DNA of 32,834 nt, from assembly GCA_015501055.1 (NCBI GenBank), contig JADNYV010000382.1, positions 1 through 32,834 on the forward strand, written 5' to 3'. Position numbers and translations under genes: made by a program. This stretch comes from Mucidula mucida. Lineage: Eukaryota; Basidiomycota; Agaricomycetes; Agaricales; Physalacriaceae. Positions within the stretch are counted from its first letter, which is position 1. Every line of letters begins with the position of its first letter. The notes under the pieces were generated by a model. The model had not been told where the DNA came from, searched no databases, and saw only the letters and a program-made list of their open reading frames with translations. Shown here piece after piece: positions 9,372 through 19,649 of this stretch.

Positions 9372-10550
9372 TTATTCCTTGTTCTGCCTTCCGCGTTTTG
9401 CCAGCTTCAGATCCAGATGTTCCAAATGCCTCAGCTGCACACTCCACACCGGCCTTCCGAGCTCAACAATCCTCGCTAAGACCTCCGGGCGTATCATCGT
9501 CTCCAGGGACGCCACAAAGTTCATATCGCCGTACATCAAAGTCCTCGCCCCTTCCCTGCTGAGTTCCCACCAGAGTCGTCGCAACTTCTCGAGGTACATC
9601 TCCAAATACCCTCGCGACTCCCCCGTCCCGCCAACGTTCTTCGCCACGAGATAGAACGACCCCCGCGTCCCATGCATCGTCTCCGGCTTCTTCACAAGAA
9701 CCTGCCCATCCGATAAACGATCAAACATGTACATGTACTGTGCCGTGTATAGTCGTTCAGGGTGTGACAACTTGAAGTGATCGTTCCCCCAAGTTCGACG
9801 CGGTCAAGGGCCATTACGAGCTGAGAGAGCAGTAATCGCTGGGAGGCCAATGGCGAGGGGATGCCGCCAGTCGGGATGGGATGGGCATCGCAGATGACAA
9901 ACTCGAATTGTCTGCTGCTCACGCAAGAGGGGATAGGTTCCATCAGGCGTGGGCCACGGAACAGTACGGGTTCGTCAGGTGCCGAGTTGAACATAGTCAT
10001 ATCGGCTTCGACGAGCGTCAAACGGCGCCGATACTTCCTCTCCAGAAGGTTCTTATGTCCGCCTTGCTGTGGGGGAAGTGATATGCCGGTACCTGTCGCC
10101 AATAAATTTGACCAGAAGATATGGCGAGAAAATCCCCCAGGAGACGAGCTGCGGGACACTCAATGAGCCCGATTGAAGATGATCTCAGAAATACACGCAA
10201 TTACCCAAGGTCCAGAAAACGAAATCCGCGGTCTTTTGGGAAGACAGCGAGCGCGCTGTCGACTTCTCGAAGTATGTAGCTCATCTTTATGTACCACGTA
10301 TAACAGAGGCCGGGATCGGATTCCGAGGCAGTCTCGGCGGTGTGGCGCTGCTGCTGAAAGTGTTCTTCGTAGTCTAAAGACTGTTTGCCCTATAATCAGC
10401 ACTGATTAGCGGTTATTTGATTTATTATCAGCCATATACCTTGATCTTGAGTCGACAAAGAGCCTCATACTCTTCACCAGCGACTTCCTTGATCTTGTCA
10501 TAGAAAATCTGTACCGGGGAAGGCTGTTGACTGTCGCTTGCAGCAGCCAT
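9372..10550 (-). pseudogene. FtsJ-like methyltransferase, copy 2, frameshifted
   Basis: This is a tandem paralog of the gene at 7798-8969. Exons are 10550-10440, 10389-10205 and 10148-9372, with introns of 50 and 56 bp at the same positions; exon 2 is 185 nt in both copies. SAM motif I reads FLDLGSSPGGF, again built across intron 2, and VICDAH is kept. At about 9771-9781 the frame is lost just after ELGGTI: copy 1 has nine bases before the shared TTG codon and this copy has eight. The downstream part (SHPERLYTAQYMYMFDR to the C-terminus) is well conserved in the other frame. The break falls on the position of the third tetrad residue. The flanking sequence is undamaged, so the shift is recent or a sequencing error. 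As it stands the product stops early, losing the C-terminal third. Confidence 0.8.
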
Positions 10551-10872
10551 GGGCGTCGGAATCAAGATAGAAGTGGAAGCATATCAGTGGGAAGATTCAG
10601 TGTTAAGCGCGCGCTGCATGGGTGTAGGTCGGAAATGCACTTCAGCCAATCAAGTGGTTCCGAAGGTGTGCATTAAATCGAGCCAAGGGTAGCCCTCCTG
10701 AAGCGGGTGGTCAATGGCTCGGGCACACCACACCAACAGACTTGAACAGAGATTCTAGACCGAGGGAAGTGTCACTGTTATTCACGTCAAAGTCTGTAAC
10801 CCTAACCCAAGTCGGTAACACGATCATCTCGGTCCGACCCCTGGCTCTTCCTCTTACCACGACGATGCAATA
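10551..10872. other. divergent promoter region between FtsJ copy 2 and the VPS9 gene
   Basis: This 322-bp region lies between genes transcribed away from each other, so both promoters are here. I see no TATA box. A GGTTCCG run and a CCAATC near 10646-10660 are the only suggestive short motifs. Confidence 0.4.
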
Positions 10873-13571
10873 ATGTCGACCTCTAAATTCCCCGCTACGT
10901 CCATCGGGCGCAGCGCTGGCCGCCAGATCTCCTCGCCATCGACCGAAGACCCGCTCTCCACCACAGCAACGACAGCGACAGCGACCACGAACTATGTACC
11001 GTACACGCCCAGGCAGCGTGTCGTGACTACTGGAAGCTCGACGACCGGAACCGTGCAAAGCGTGAATGTCATCTCTGCGGAGAGCAGAGAAGGTAGTATA
11101 AATGGTGGCAACGGCGGATCGGGATTGGGCGCGGCAGATCGACTGCAGATGATGCAGGCCGGTGTCGACGCGGGCTCGACTGGGCGGGCGATAGTCGAGC
11201 GCCTGATTGAGGTTGGGCATGGTGATGACGAGTGGCGGGACATCTGGGCCGCGTTGACAGGCGAGAATAAGGTGTCTCCAGTGCGGTATTTACGATTGAA
11301 TGCTAACGACAAGATAGCCAACATTACTACTACCACTAGAAGCCCACGAAGACAAGGACAAGATAACGCCTGGTCTCGTTAAAGACCATATACTATTCGG
11401 TGACTTGGGCGCGAAGAAAGATACGCCGGTTTCAGTGATGACATTATCTGGCATTCGAGGTACTTTATCGTCGAATGGCGAAGGTTCTGGGTATGATCTT
11501 AATCTATATAATTCACCCATCTCACGTCTCTATCAAGAGCAAGTTTAACATTCCAGTCGTCGTTACATCCCTCTTCACCGCGATTTCAAAGCAGCCCAAT
11601 TGACCTCCCTCCTCTTGCTGCGCTACCGCCTACCCACCTGTTCCCTTCGTATCAATTACCCAACTCCAATGCGATATCCTTGACCCTTCACTCCTCTGCC
11701 TCAACCTCGTCGCCAGCCAGGAAACCTCTACTTCCACCACGTCCACAACTTCAGACGAATGCGTCTCGCTTAGCCAATCCCTTCGCCTCACTCTTCAATA
11801 AAGCACCGACACCTACACACTCGCCTGCACCCTCCGTCTCGAGTCTTGACTTGGAAACAACCACCGTTATCAGTGCACTCACGGTCGACAAACGGCTGGT
11901 CTTTGACGACATTGCTAGTCGTGTACTGACGGCACTTAAATCTGATGCGGGACTAGCTGATGCGCCGCCATGGGTGCTTGAACGAGTACAAACCTTTGTT
12001 GCCAGTTTCTTGCCATTTGCACAAGACAAGGGCAAGTCTGCTGTCCAGGATGTGGAGTACAGCGCAGATGTGCTCAGCGAGATGGTACAAGATCTATACG
12101 GTGAGGTTGAAGATGCCGGTCCGAACATTGTGGATCTAGCGGAAAAGGCAGTCTGTGGCGTTTTTTATGACCGCCTATTCCGACCACCGGAGTGTGCTGA
12201 TGCACAGCATGATGAGGCGCTGGCGAGTCGTGTGGCAGCACTCAATGTGTTGGATCTGACATTAGGTCATCTAGACTTGGTGTTTGAGGGTGAGCATGAT
12301 GAGGTGGAGGATGTGGTCAAGACTTGTGGGGAGTGTCTGATGCGAATGGAGAGCGTGTATACGCCCAAGGAAAAAGCGCGGTTGATGGTGGAGACTCACA
12401 AGGCCATCGTGGATGGTCTGGCCAAGCTTCCACCGGTACGGTTGAGGAAGGAGGGTGAGGTCTTGGGTGGTGAGACGAAGGCACCCGAGATGATGGTCGA
12501 GTCGACTCTGACGGCGGAACCAGAATCTGATGAGCCCTCCACGAAGCCAGCTCAGACCGACGTATCCCTGGACATTCTTTTCCCATTCCTCATTTTCTGT
12601 GTTGTGCGCGCAAATCCGCCGCAACTCGTCTCGCATGTCCTATTCACACAGCGTTTCTTGCCTCCTGATGAAGACGGCGAGATGCGGTATTGCCTTGTCA
12701 ACCTACTTGCTGTTGTCGAGTTTTTGGAGAATGTTGATCTCGGCAGTCTGGGACTGGGGACAAGCGTCGTGTCCGCGCCGCCGCTCGTCAACATCACATC
12801 ATCGTCTCCTTCTCCGCCGCGTTCGCGTGCGGCAAGCATATCTTCTGCCGTGCTACGGGATCAGGTTGATGCTCTTGCGGGCTCAGCGAATAAGGTTCTT
12901 AGCGGGAGCTTTGGGATGCTGCGATCACTCTTACCGGACGCCCCGAGTGTGGGTGAAGGCAGCATGGTGAGAGGGATGTTGAGGCGGGAGAGTGTTTTCT
13001 CCATCAAGAGCATTTTACCTGGTGGGAATGAGAAGGAGAAGGAAGAGGAGATGCGGCCAGTTAGTCGGGCAACGACGAGAGGCGGGACGACGGATGGCGA
13101 GTATTCGGCCAGTGAGGACCAGGATGATGATTCAGAGGACGATGATGAGGATGACGAGGATGACGAGGACGATGATGAGGTAGAGTATGAAGGGCGGGAC
13201 ACGAGGAGTATCAGGAGTTTCGAGAGTATGATGAAGAAGTCAAAGGGGAAGAAGGCCGCGGGGAGGAAGAGCTTGTCAGATCGATTGTCAGGGATTACGG
13301 GCAAAAAGGTGGGGGTTCTTGACTTGTTTTTCCGTTCAATGGAGTGACTGACAATTGCGAGTAGTCCGCGACTCTTCCGATACCCCGCTCGCCTTCACCG
13401 ATCACTCCATCCACTGCGCGGCCCAAACTGAAGCTCGCTCCTCCGAAGAAGCGGTTTTTGGAATGCGCATCGGATGGCTCAGACCTCAGGCTGAGGGATG
13501 TTGCTGAGCTGGTGAGGGAGTATCGCCGTGTTGTTGAGGGTCTGCAGAGTATAGGTGGCTTTAGCGAGTAG
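10873..13571 (+). CDS. VPS9-domain protein, probable Rab5-family guanine nucleotide exchange factor
   Basis: VPS9 domains catalyse GDP release from Rab5-type GTPases in endosomal transport. Exons are 10873-11271, 11318-11490, 11595-13308 and 13365-13571, giving 830 aa. Introns are 46, 104 and 56 bp; intron 1 has a CTAAC branch-point-like motif. The N-terminus is Ser/Thr-rich and probably disordered. The VPS9 region spans about residues 400-575: YTPKEKARLMVETHKAIVDGL, then DILFPFLIFCVVRANPPQLVSH, then YCLVNLLAVVEFLENVD. A strongly acidic run (DSEDDDEDDEDDEDDDE) lies near 700-725, and a Lys/Pro-rich tail ends in EYRRVVEGLQSIGGFSE. The intron 2 acceptor is a tandem AAGCAG, so isoforms differing by one codon are possible. 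The whole frame is open and the splice phases match. The family call is good; the exact Rab target is not visible. Confidence 0.82.
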
Positions 13572-14289
13572 ATTTACTTAGAGGTAGATTCTATGGTTTG
13601 AGAAGACTATCTACAATTCAGAGTATCTAGCACACCTTGTATATTTTGTGTATACTTATCTTGAGTTCATTGAGATTAGTGGGCTTTGGTAGCTAAATAG
13701 TAAACACCAATCATTCTTTCAAGATCAACATTCAGCTTCAAAACACAAGTTGTGGCTTCATTTCTGTTGCTACCCTCTTTATCTAACATGCAAGTTCAGA
13801 GCGTGCGAAAAAGTTACGGGCTTCTCCGGAGTAGCCTTCAAGTGTCCGGCAAGCACTACAACGTACTCTTCTTACCTATCGCCTTGCACCTCTACGCTAA
13901 TTGAATGCTAACCAACTGATGCCGATTGTCGGTCCTGCCGCTCTACTACTACTCTCATCCTCAAGTTCAAGCTGTCTGCCGTAGGGTTTGCACATTGACT
14001 TCAAGTCTCACAAAATCAAGATTGAGAATCTTCCCGACTTCTAACACTCTCTGTCCAAGGTACGAACTACTCTCAATTGTTCACCAGACCATTGCTTCGA
14101 GTGTCTAGAATCACATCATGAACGTGCCATGAGCTTAATGGTCAGTAACGTATTCAACATTTCACGCCATCCAGGTCTCTCTCAGACTACCATCATCTGC
14201 ATCTGTCTAGTTGCTCAGGTACCTTGTGAGTCGAAAGCTTGCATCTCCAAGTAATTAAATTGATTCATTGATCTCCCCAAGAAATCAAA
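13572..14289. other. 0.7 kb without a recognisable gene
   Basis: This is the 3' flank of the VPS9 gene, with no conserved ORF. A short Ser/Leu-rich open frame at 13926-14108 has no family features. The last 30 bases lead into an AAAATGT start context at 14290. Confidence 0.45.
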
Positions 14290-14752
14290 ATGTCTCATTT
14301 CATCACAGACGGTACTGATACCGTGGTTTGCCTCGCCAATAAGCGTGAGCTGTTGGATCTGGTCAATCGAATCAGCACAGACTCCGCTCTGCAGACCTCG
14401 CTCCAGCATCTCACGCTCAAGGAGTTCTCGGAGACGCGGACACAGTACTTCCCAGGTAGCGGTGCCAGATTTGCCAGCAATCCGGATGGCTATTTACAGG
14501 GAGGTGCCAGTAAGTATTATTTCTCGATGAATTGCAACTTGTCAAAACATGTTTACGCACGCTCAGATCCCTATGCCTGTTCCCGTCCAGACCTTGCAGA
14601 AGCTTCCTGCAGATGTTAAGCGCACATGCCAGTTCGCTGACGAATCTGACTCTTGATGGGCTCTGCGGACCAAATAGCGCTTCAGAAGAAACAATAGACG
14701 GCCTGCTATCGCTGGGGAATCTTTTTGGCCAGCTGCCAAGGTCATATAGCCA
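14290..14752 (+). pseudogene. decayed leucine-rich ORF beside the hAT insertion
   Basis: The first segment starts in a good context (AAAATGT) and reads MSHFITDGTDTVVCLANKRELLDLVNRI for 73 codons, up to a consensus GTAAGT donor at 14510. An acceptor CAG ends at 14566. The following segment (SFLQMLSAHASSLTNLTLDGL, then ETIDGLLSLGNLFGQLP) has the look of fungal leucine-rich F-box-type proteins, but its phase does not match the donor by one base. The frame then runs into the hAT-type element at 14761. I do not recognise the gene with certainty. The phase mismatch plus the insertion suggest a dead copy, though a mis-chosen splice site is possible. Confidence 0.4.
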
Positions 14753-14760
14753 GTCCCCTC
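14753..14760 (+). repeat. left 8-bp target-site duplication GTCCCCTC
   Basis: GTCCCCTC directly precedes the left terminal repeat and recurs exactly after the right one at 15354-15361. Eight bases is the duplication length of hAT transposons. Confidence 0.85.
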
Positions 14761-15353
14761 TAGTGATCTGCTGGCTCTGGCTTCAAGCCAGGCCAGCCGT
14801 GTTGGAGCCAGAGCCAGGCCTGGCCGTGACGACGGCTTGACAGAGCCCACGGCCTGGCTTCGCATTCCGCAGGCCGTAAGCCAGTCTTCAGGCCATGGCT
14901 TTGGTGGTGTGCCCTATCAGTCAAATCTTAAGGTGCATAGAGTAGTTGAATACCTGTTGAGACAACCTTTTATCACTTGTAGTCTTTCCCTGCATCCGGA
15001 GCACTCATAACAGTTGGACCTTTTGACTGGTCAGGTAGTATATATATGATGACACTAACATTTGACTGCAGACTCTGGACTGTTGTACTGCCAGACAATA
15101 GGAAGAACAGTTCTTGGTTGAAGACTAGAGCTGACCCATGTCATATGCACCTCAAGACAACAAAATCTGGCCATGTGCTTCATCCCGCCACATTCTGCCA
15201 CATTCCGCCCCAAGCTGTGGCCCAGGCCAGAGCCAGGCCAGGGCCAGCCGTGTTTGGCGGCTTCGGCCTGGCCTGCAATTTTGCTGGGCCAGGGCTCTAC
15301 CAAGCCAGGCCAGGCCGGCGGCTTCAGGCCAAAGCCGGGCCAGCAGATCACTA
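14761..15353 (+). mobile_element. 593-bp non-autonomous hAT-type element (MITE)
   Basis: The ends are perfect 15-bp inverted repeats: TAGTGATCTGCTGGC on the left and its reverse complement on the right. Exact 8-bp duplications of GTCCCCTC flank them. TAGTG fits the hAT terminal consensus (YARNG). Subterminal regions of about 150 bp at each end are packed with GGCCTGGC/GCCAGGCC and GCCAGAGCC motifs in both orientations, like hAT transposase binding sites. The centre (about 14930-15190) is AT-richer and unrelated. No ORF resembling a transposase is present, so movement would need an enzyme supplied from elsewhere. The perfect ends and duplication indicate a fairly recent insertion. Confidence 0.85.
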
Positions 15354-15361
15354 GTCCCCTC
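15354..15361 (+). repeat. right 8-bp target-site duplication GTCCCCTC
   Basis: This is an exact repeat of 14753-14760, following the right terminal inverted repeat of the hAT-type element. Confidence 0.85.
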
Positions 15362-15641
15362 GCATTGTTCAGCCATCTGCTTCAAGGGCTACCCATATTC
15401 TGTTACGTGCAGAACAAGAATGTGCTATGGAATGTGTACCCTGATGAGCTGGAGTTTATGGCGGATGAGAAATGGAAATGTGTGGGATCCATGCAAATGC
15501 TATGTGTTATGAATCACCATATTTTCACATTTTCAATCTTATCATATCTTATTGGGGGGGCTTGTCTTATCAACCAACGGACTGTTTCATCATCTGTTTC
15601 GTCACCGATCATACTCCTTTTCATTACCGAAGCCGTACTCA
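15362..15641 (+). other. flank right of the hAT element, possible continuation of the broken gene
   Basis: One forward frame reads ALFSHLLQGLPIFCYVQ and then NVYPDELEFMADEKW before a stop. This resembles coding sequence but cannot be joined cleanly to the 14290 ORF across the element. It may be the 3' part of the same decayed gene. Confidence 0.25.
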
Positions 15642-16033
15642 TGTCGGACACACACCCAACACATGGATGACATCATACATGCCGATACCTCATGGATTCC
15701 CTATTGTATACACACCACCAACACTCGTCGCACACATGGTCGTTTCAGTATTATTACTTACATGCAGTTACCACTCGTATTTAATGGTTTCATGGACTAG
15801 TAGCATACAACACTGGGTCAAGGGCATGGAGCATCCCTAGTGGAAACGCGTATGGACAAGGAGTATCAAACACAGACTTATTAGTATATAAGCAGTAGTG
15901 TAGCATCATTGTACTTTAGTTCCGATCTCGTTTATACACCTGGCCTAGCCTAGTCTTACGAACGTGAACGCTTCTTTCCTTAGTTCTTGCTGTGGTACCT
16001 GGTTGAGTCTTGTGGCTTAGTCAGTCGCTAACA
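15642..16033 (+). repeat. possible solo LTR remnant
   Basis: The segment starts TGTCGGACAC and ends GCTAACA, with a TATATAAG box near 15891, as in copia-type LTRs. No 5-bp target duplication is seen (ACTCA versus CTATG). No second copy is in the window, so this is only a candidate. Confidence 0.25.
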
Positions 16034-16783
16034 CTATGTGATGTGCGCGACATAGATCATAAAGTGGTTCCTCTATACGAGACAACGTGGCCGTCTGCAG
16101 GCTTGTTCAGGCTTCTAAAGCTCGGCTGTGAGCTGTATTCTTTTTTGGTAAGACTTTGACAGAGCTTTGGATTTTGAGCTGGTATTGTATAAGTCCGGTA
16201 CAGCCAATTGTCTATGTACTTCATATATAACCAGACTGCCACATACATATAGTAATCATTTTTTGTCTTAGTAGTAGCATAAAAATCAGGGGTTCCTCAT
16301 ATGTACAACCACTGCCTATCCTTTCAGGAAACCTCCCCAAAGCTTTGTACACGCTTCCACAGATGTTAAAGCAAACAAAAACCTTAGAGGCGTAGGCGTG
16401 CTGTTACGCAAGGACCACTCTCCCATTCAAATTTCCACCTCTTTGTATGTCTCCCCACTGGCTGGAATCAATGCCCCTATTCATGCAATACATGCCTCAC
16501 AGTAAAGGATCTGAACTTGCACAAGAAGTAAGTGTAGGTATGTGGAGTGCTCTGAGTGCAGAGGATTCGGTTCGGACAGTGCATGTGTGCGTGAATGGGT
16601 GTTCGATATTCTGTAGACTACGATGAGCATGATATAAGTACTGTAAGGAAATGAACTGCACGACGTGCTATTATAGTAAGGTGTGAAAGTATGAAACATA
16701 AGTAAGGAGATGAAAGGCCATGATGTGCTATTAGAGTAATGTGCTATTATGAAGGGTAAGGAATCTAATCAATGAGTCCAAGC
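16034..16783. other. 0.75 kb without a recognisable gene
   Basis: No conserved ORF is visible. Near 16665-16760 a short motif, GTGCTATTA, recurs three times with AGTAA-type neighbours, suggesting a decayed tandem repeat. Confidence 0.4.
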
Positions 16784-17127
16784 TTATCGGAACCGACACG
16801 TGCGACCGACTGTGCGCCCAGCGCGTGGCGCGAACCTACATAAGTATTTAGTGAAATAGTGACTTACCCATTGCTGGAACAAAACGGGATTGAACACTCG
16901 CGTGGTGTCAAAGGTATCCAAAGAGATCGCACGAGGCGCTACACGATTGAGTATGCTGTCTGCTCCTCGGAGAAAGGCGTACCGGAGGACCTCAGCCGGG
17001 TGTTCTATAGCATGATGCTGCCTGCAGATTTGGGTTTTTTTTAAAAAAACAAGACAACCACTAGTAGCCGAGGAATCACTTACTCCATATAACAATCACA
17101 TAACTCGGAGAGCACGAGAAACTGGTA
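16784..17127 (-). pseudogene. BTB gene copy 2, C-terminal half, cut by a transposon
   Basis: Reading down the minus strand from 17127: YQFLVLSELCDCYME, a GTAAGT donor at 17083, an acceptor at 17022, then the exon EHPAEVLRYAFLRGADSILNRVAP ending with QQW at 16868 before another GTAAGT donor. This matches exons 2-3 of the BTB gene at 4178-5053, including intron positions and phases. The next exon does not match copy 1, so the 3' end seems lost or replaced. The missing N-terminal half is at 20830-21192. The two parts are separated by the 3.7-kb TA-flanked element. Confidence 0.8.
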
Positions 17128-17290
17128 CATCAGTAAGTAGCCACCCGTCTGGTGAGCATGGCACCAGACCAACCATGCTCACCAGACGCATCTGGCACCA
17201 GAAACGACATGCATAAATTATGCACGTCCCTCCGATCAACCATACGCTACCAGACACTTCAACCATACACTACCAGACCAATCCCATACA
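17128..17290 (+). repeat. left terminal and subterminal repeats of the TA element
   Basis: The terminal inverted repeat is followed by a 15-bp hairpin stem, GTCTGGTGAGCATGG (17147-17161) paired with CCATGCTCACCAGAC (17173-17187), and further CCAGAC motifs. Such repeats usually bind the transposase. Confidence 0.8.
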
Positions 17291-17775
17291 GCACCTCGAG
17301 CATGCATTGATCCCAACCATTGCCAGTAGCTTAAAATCATAATAAAAGTTGCAGAAAAAATGAAGTAGATTAGTGTATCTAATACAACGCGATGTAGCTA
17401 GTAAGAATATACATGCTATCATTAGATACCAATGCAGCACCGAATGCCGTGCATACCAGGTGCACCCTATATGCTGGGGCAGGACAATTAGCAGTTGCGC
17501 AGCTGTGGTAAACCACGGACATACCGTGGTGGAAGTATTAGTCTAGCATCACCGGAGTCGGGTGTATGGGCATGATGCGCGGCGAACATGGGTAGGCGTT
17601 GAGCTGTTGTCCTGGTCGTGCCCGGCTAATCTTGTAGTCGATATCATCACGATTGCAGGTCTTCACGTTTGGGCACGCTGTCCTCGCAGTCACCCGTACC
17701 AGTGCTATAAACAGGGTCTGTACAGAATGCGACAAAGCGGGTAAGGACTCGCCAAGTTGATATGATCGTAATAGC

Positions 17776-18020
17776 ACGAGCTAGAGTCGGACGCGAGTAT
17801 AGAATAAAAAAAGTACTCACGAATAAACTCATACTCATCATGCAAGCCAAGAGTATACTCGCACGTGAGTAGAGTAGAGTCTAGAGTCTATGGTGAGTCT
17901 AGAGTTTCAGTTTGGGGCCACGAATACTCGATAGACTCATACTCATAAATATTCGTGAATACTCATGAGTATTCTTATATTCGTGAGTATTCTTATATTC
18001 GTGAGTATTCGTGAGTATTC
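17776..18020 (-). repeat. CGAGTA/ATTCGTGAGT repeat array 1
   Basis: This is a run of short variants of ACTCGAGTA and ATTCGTGAGTA. It includes two exact 18-bp units at 17971-17988 and 17989-18006. It begins at AGCACGAGCTAGAG and abuts the tRNA-like head at about 18050. It could be the tail of the same SINE-like unit read on the minus strand. A related array lies inverted at 19650-19852. Confidence 0.75.
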
Positions 18021-18049
18021 AGCTCCTAATATATATTTTTTGAACAAAA

Positions 18050-18135
18050 TGAACCCCGTGAGCATTGAACCCACGGAGCTCAGCCATTTCTGTGCATCAG
18101 CACAACAACGAGTATAACCACTGCGCCAAAAGGGC
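18050..18135 (-). repeat. tRNA-like head with Pol III A and B boxes (possible SINE)
   Basis: On the minus strand TGGCGCAGTGG (18128-18118) matches the tRNA A box. GGTTCAATGCT (18071-18061) closely matches the B box, and the spacing of 46 nt is normal. The T-arm folds as GTGGG, loop TTCAATG, stem CTCAC. The acceptor stem is not paired, so this is a tRNA-derived SINE head or tRNA relic rather than a working tRNA. Confidence 0.5.
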
Positions 18136-18246
18136 ATATTCATTATACAATTTCAGTCCAGATCACACATAATTAGGTAAAATGCCATTAGCAAAAAAAA
18201 GGACAAAGGCCATGAAGGCCATACAAAATGTTGTGCTACAAACAAA

Positions 18247-18291
18247 CCTGATGCGAGTACTGTTGCGAAGCGACGCATACGACGCATCAGG
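18247..18291. repeat. 9-bp inverted repeat, hairpin
   Basis: CCTGATGCG (18247-18255) pairs with CGCATCAGG (18283-18291) around a 27-nt loop, between the SINE-like head and the end of the cargo gene. The function is unknown. Confidence 0.5.
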
Positions 18292-18353
18292 TGAAGAGTA
18301 TGATACATCTAATATACAAAAAAACTACAAAATCGTCCACAAAAACGAATACT

Positions 18354-19526
18354 CTACAGTCCGTGAGGAAGAAGGGGTGCGCGCCCGAAAACTGTAACGT
18401 AACAGTCCACATAGTACTCAGCTAATCCGTACTCAACAGTCCGCATTTCCCGTTCTGACATCAGAGAGCCACAGATCAACTTGTGAGCGGCCTGTGAAGT
18501 TCCCGCCGGCATTGGTGGAACACGACACCAGCGTCGCATCACCCGGTACAAAGCAGCCAGGACAGACGCGCGTCCCGTAAACGTTGCTGCCGCCAGCCCC
18601 ATCCGACCCCAGTCAATGCTCTCCGGGACGACTCGGCCGTTGAAAAGTGCACCGAGAATCTGCATCTGGCGGTCACCGAAAGACGAGGCATCCAAATTGT
18701 CGTAAGGCACTGCTTGCCCAAGCTCCGTGTCAGGTTGCGGATCGTTGAAGCCCACGGGCTTGAGGTCGTAGCAAAGGCGGTCGAGCGCGAGGAACTCGTA
18801 GCGGAAATTGGTCTCGAATAACTCCCAAAGAATTTCCCGGCAAACATGCTGAGCAGGTAAAACATTCGGTTGTAGCTGTTCTCCTTGCCAAGTCGCCGAC
18901 GCAGTAGAAAGGTTGGACAGGTCGACAGAGCCCTAGAGCGACAGGGTTATTTCAAGTCAAATAGATAGAAGAGAAAAAATCCACACCTGCATTGAACCCG
19001 CTTCTATACACTTTGATAGCTCCTGTCGGACTTCTTCGTGAGCCTTTGCTGCCCATCCATCTCCTTTAGACCCGTGTAACTCGAGCCCCAACACACGCCG
19101 CCAAACTGGTGCTGCCAACGGCTCGAATACCGACGACTGCAGACGATAATGAAGAATGGTGCGCAGTTTGAGATACGTTAGGAGCATGAAAGCCCTCGTC
19201 GTCTCGTTCTCGACATTGGCGATGACATTCGGATCAGGAAGGGCATAACCTCTGCGAACACCAGAGGGCAACGGGCCTGATGGTTGGCGGTTTCCACCGG
19301 CGCGCTTGAGCGCTGCCATCCAAGTAGGCAAGGCGCGGGGCATCAAGGGCGACTGCGTATCCTCGAACTTGTTACGGTCGGGCTTATTGGCACTGAGTGC
19401 TTTTGAGCGAGAAGATCTATGCGAAGGGAATGAGTTATCGGCCAAAGAATGTATGAAACACATACATGGTGCGGGACGTTTTGATGAACGAGACGAAGAA
19501 TGTTTTGCCGGGGTTCGACGGCGCAA
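18354..19526 (-). CDS. cargo gene of the TA element, 372-aa protein of unknown function
   Basis: Exons run 19526-18987 and 18932-18354, with one 54-bp phase-0 intron (GTGTGG donor, CTCTAG acceptor), giving 372 aa. I do not recognise the family. Residues 1-65 are basic and Ser-rich. The rest looks globular and helical: NVENETTRAFMLLTYLKL, PVWRRVLGLELHG, EEVRQELSKCIEAGSMQ, then REILWELFETNFRYEFLALD and the C-terminal VEYGLAEYYVDCYVTVFGR. There is no zinc finger, DDE/DDD catalytic pattern or DNA-binding motif, so it is not an obvious transposase. The frame is intact through both exons although it sits inside a transposon in a dead gene. This points to a young insertion or selection on the cargo. 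Its origin could be a captured host gene or an accessory protein of the element family. Confidence 0.65.
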
Positions 19527-19649
19527 GCCTGCTTCTTCACCTCAGGATACTACTGATATGGATGCTACTGATATGGATATAACTTGATACACTTACGACC
19601 TACTTACTTTAATCTTCACTGTCTTTATGTTTGAATTTGCTTGCTGATA

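Noticed and set aside
12861..13304. 147-aa minus-strand ORF rich in serine
   Set aside because: It is the antisense shadow of the acidic Asp/Glu run of the VPS9 gene.
15055..15354. Pro/Gly/Ala-rich ORFs in both directions across the hAT element
   Set aside because: They follow from the GGCCTGGC subterminal repeats of the MITE; no protein family features.
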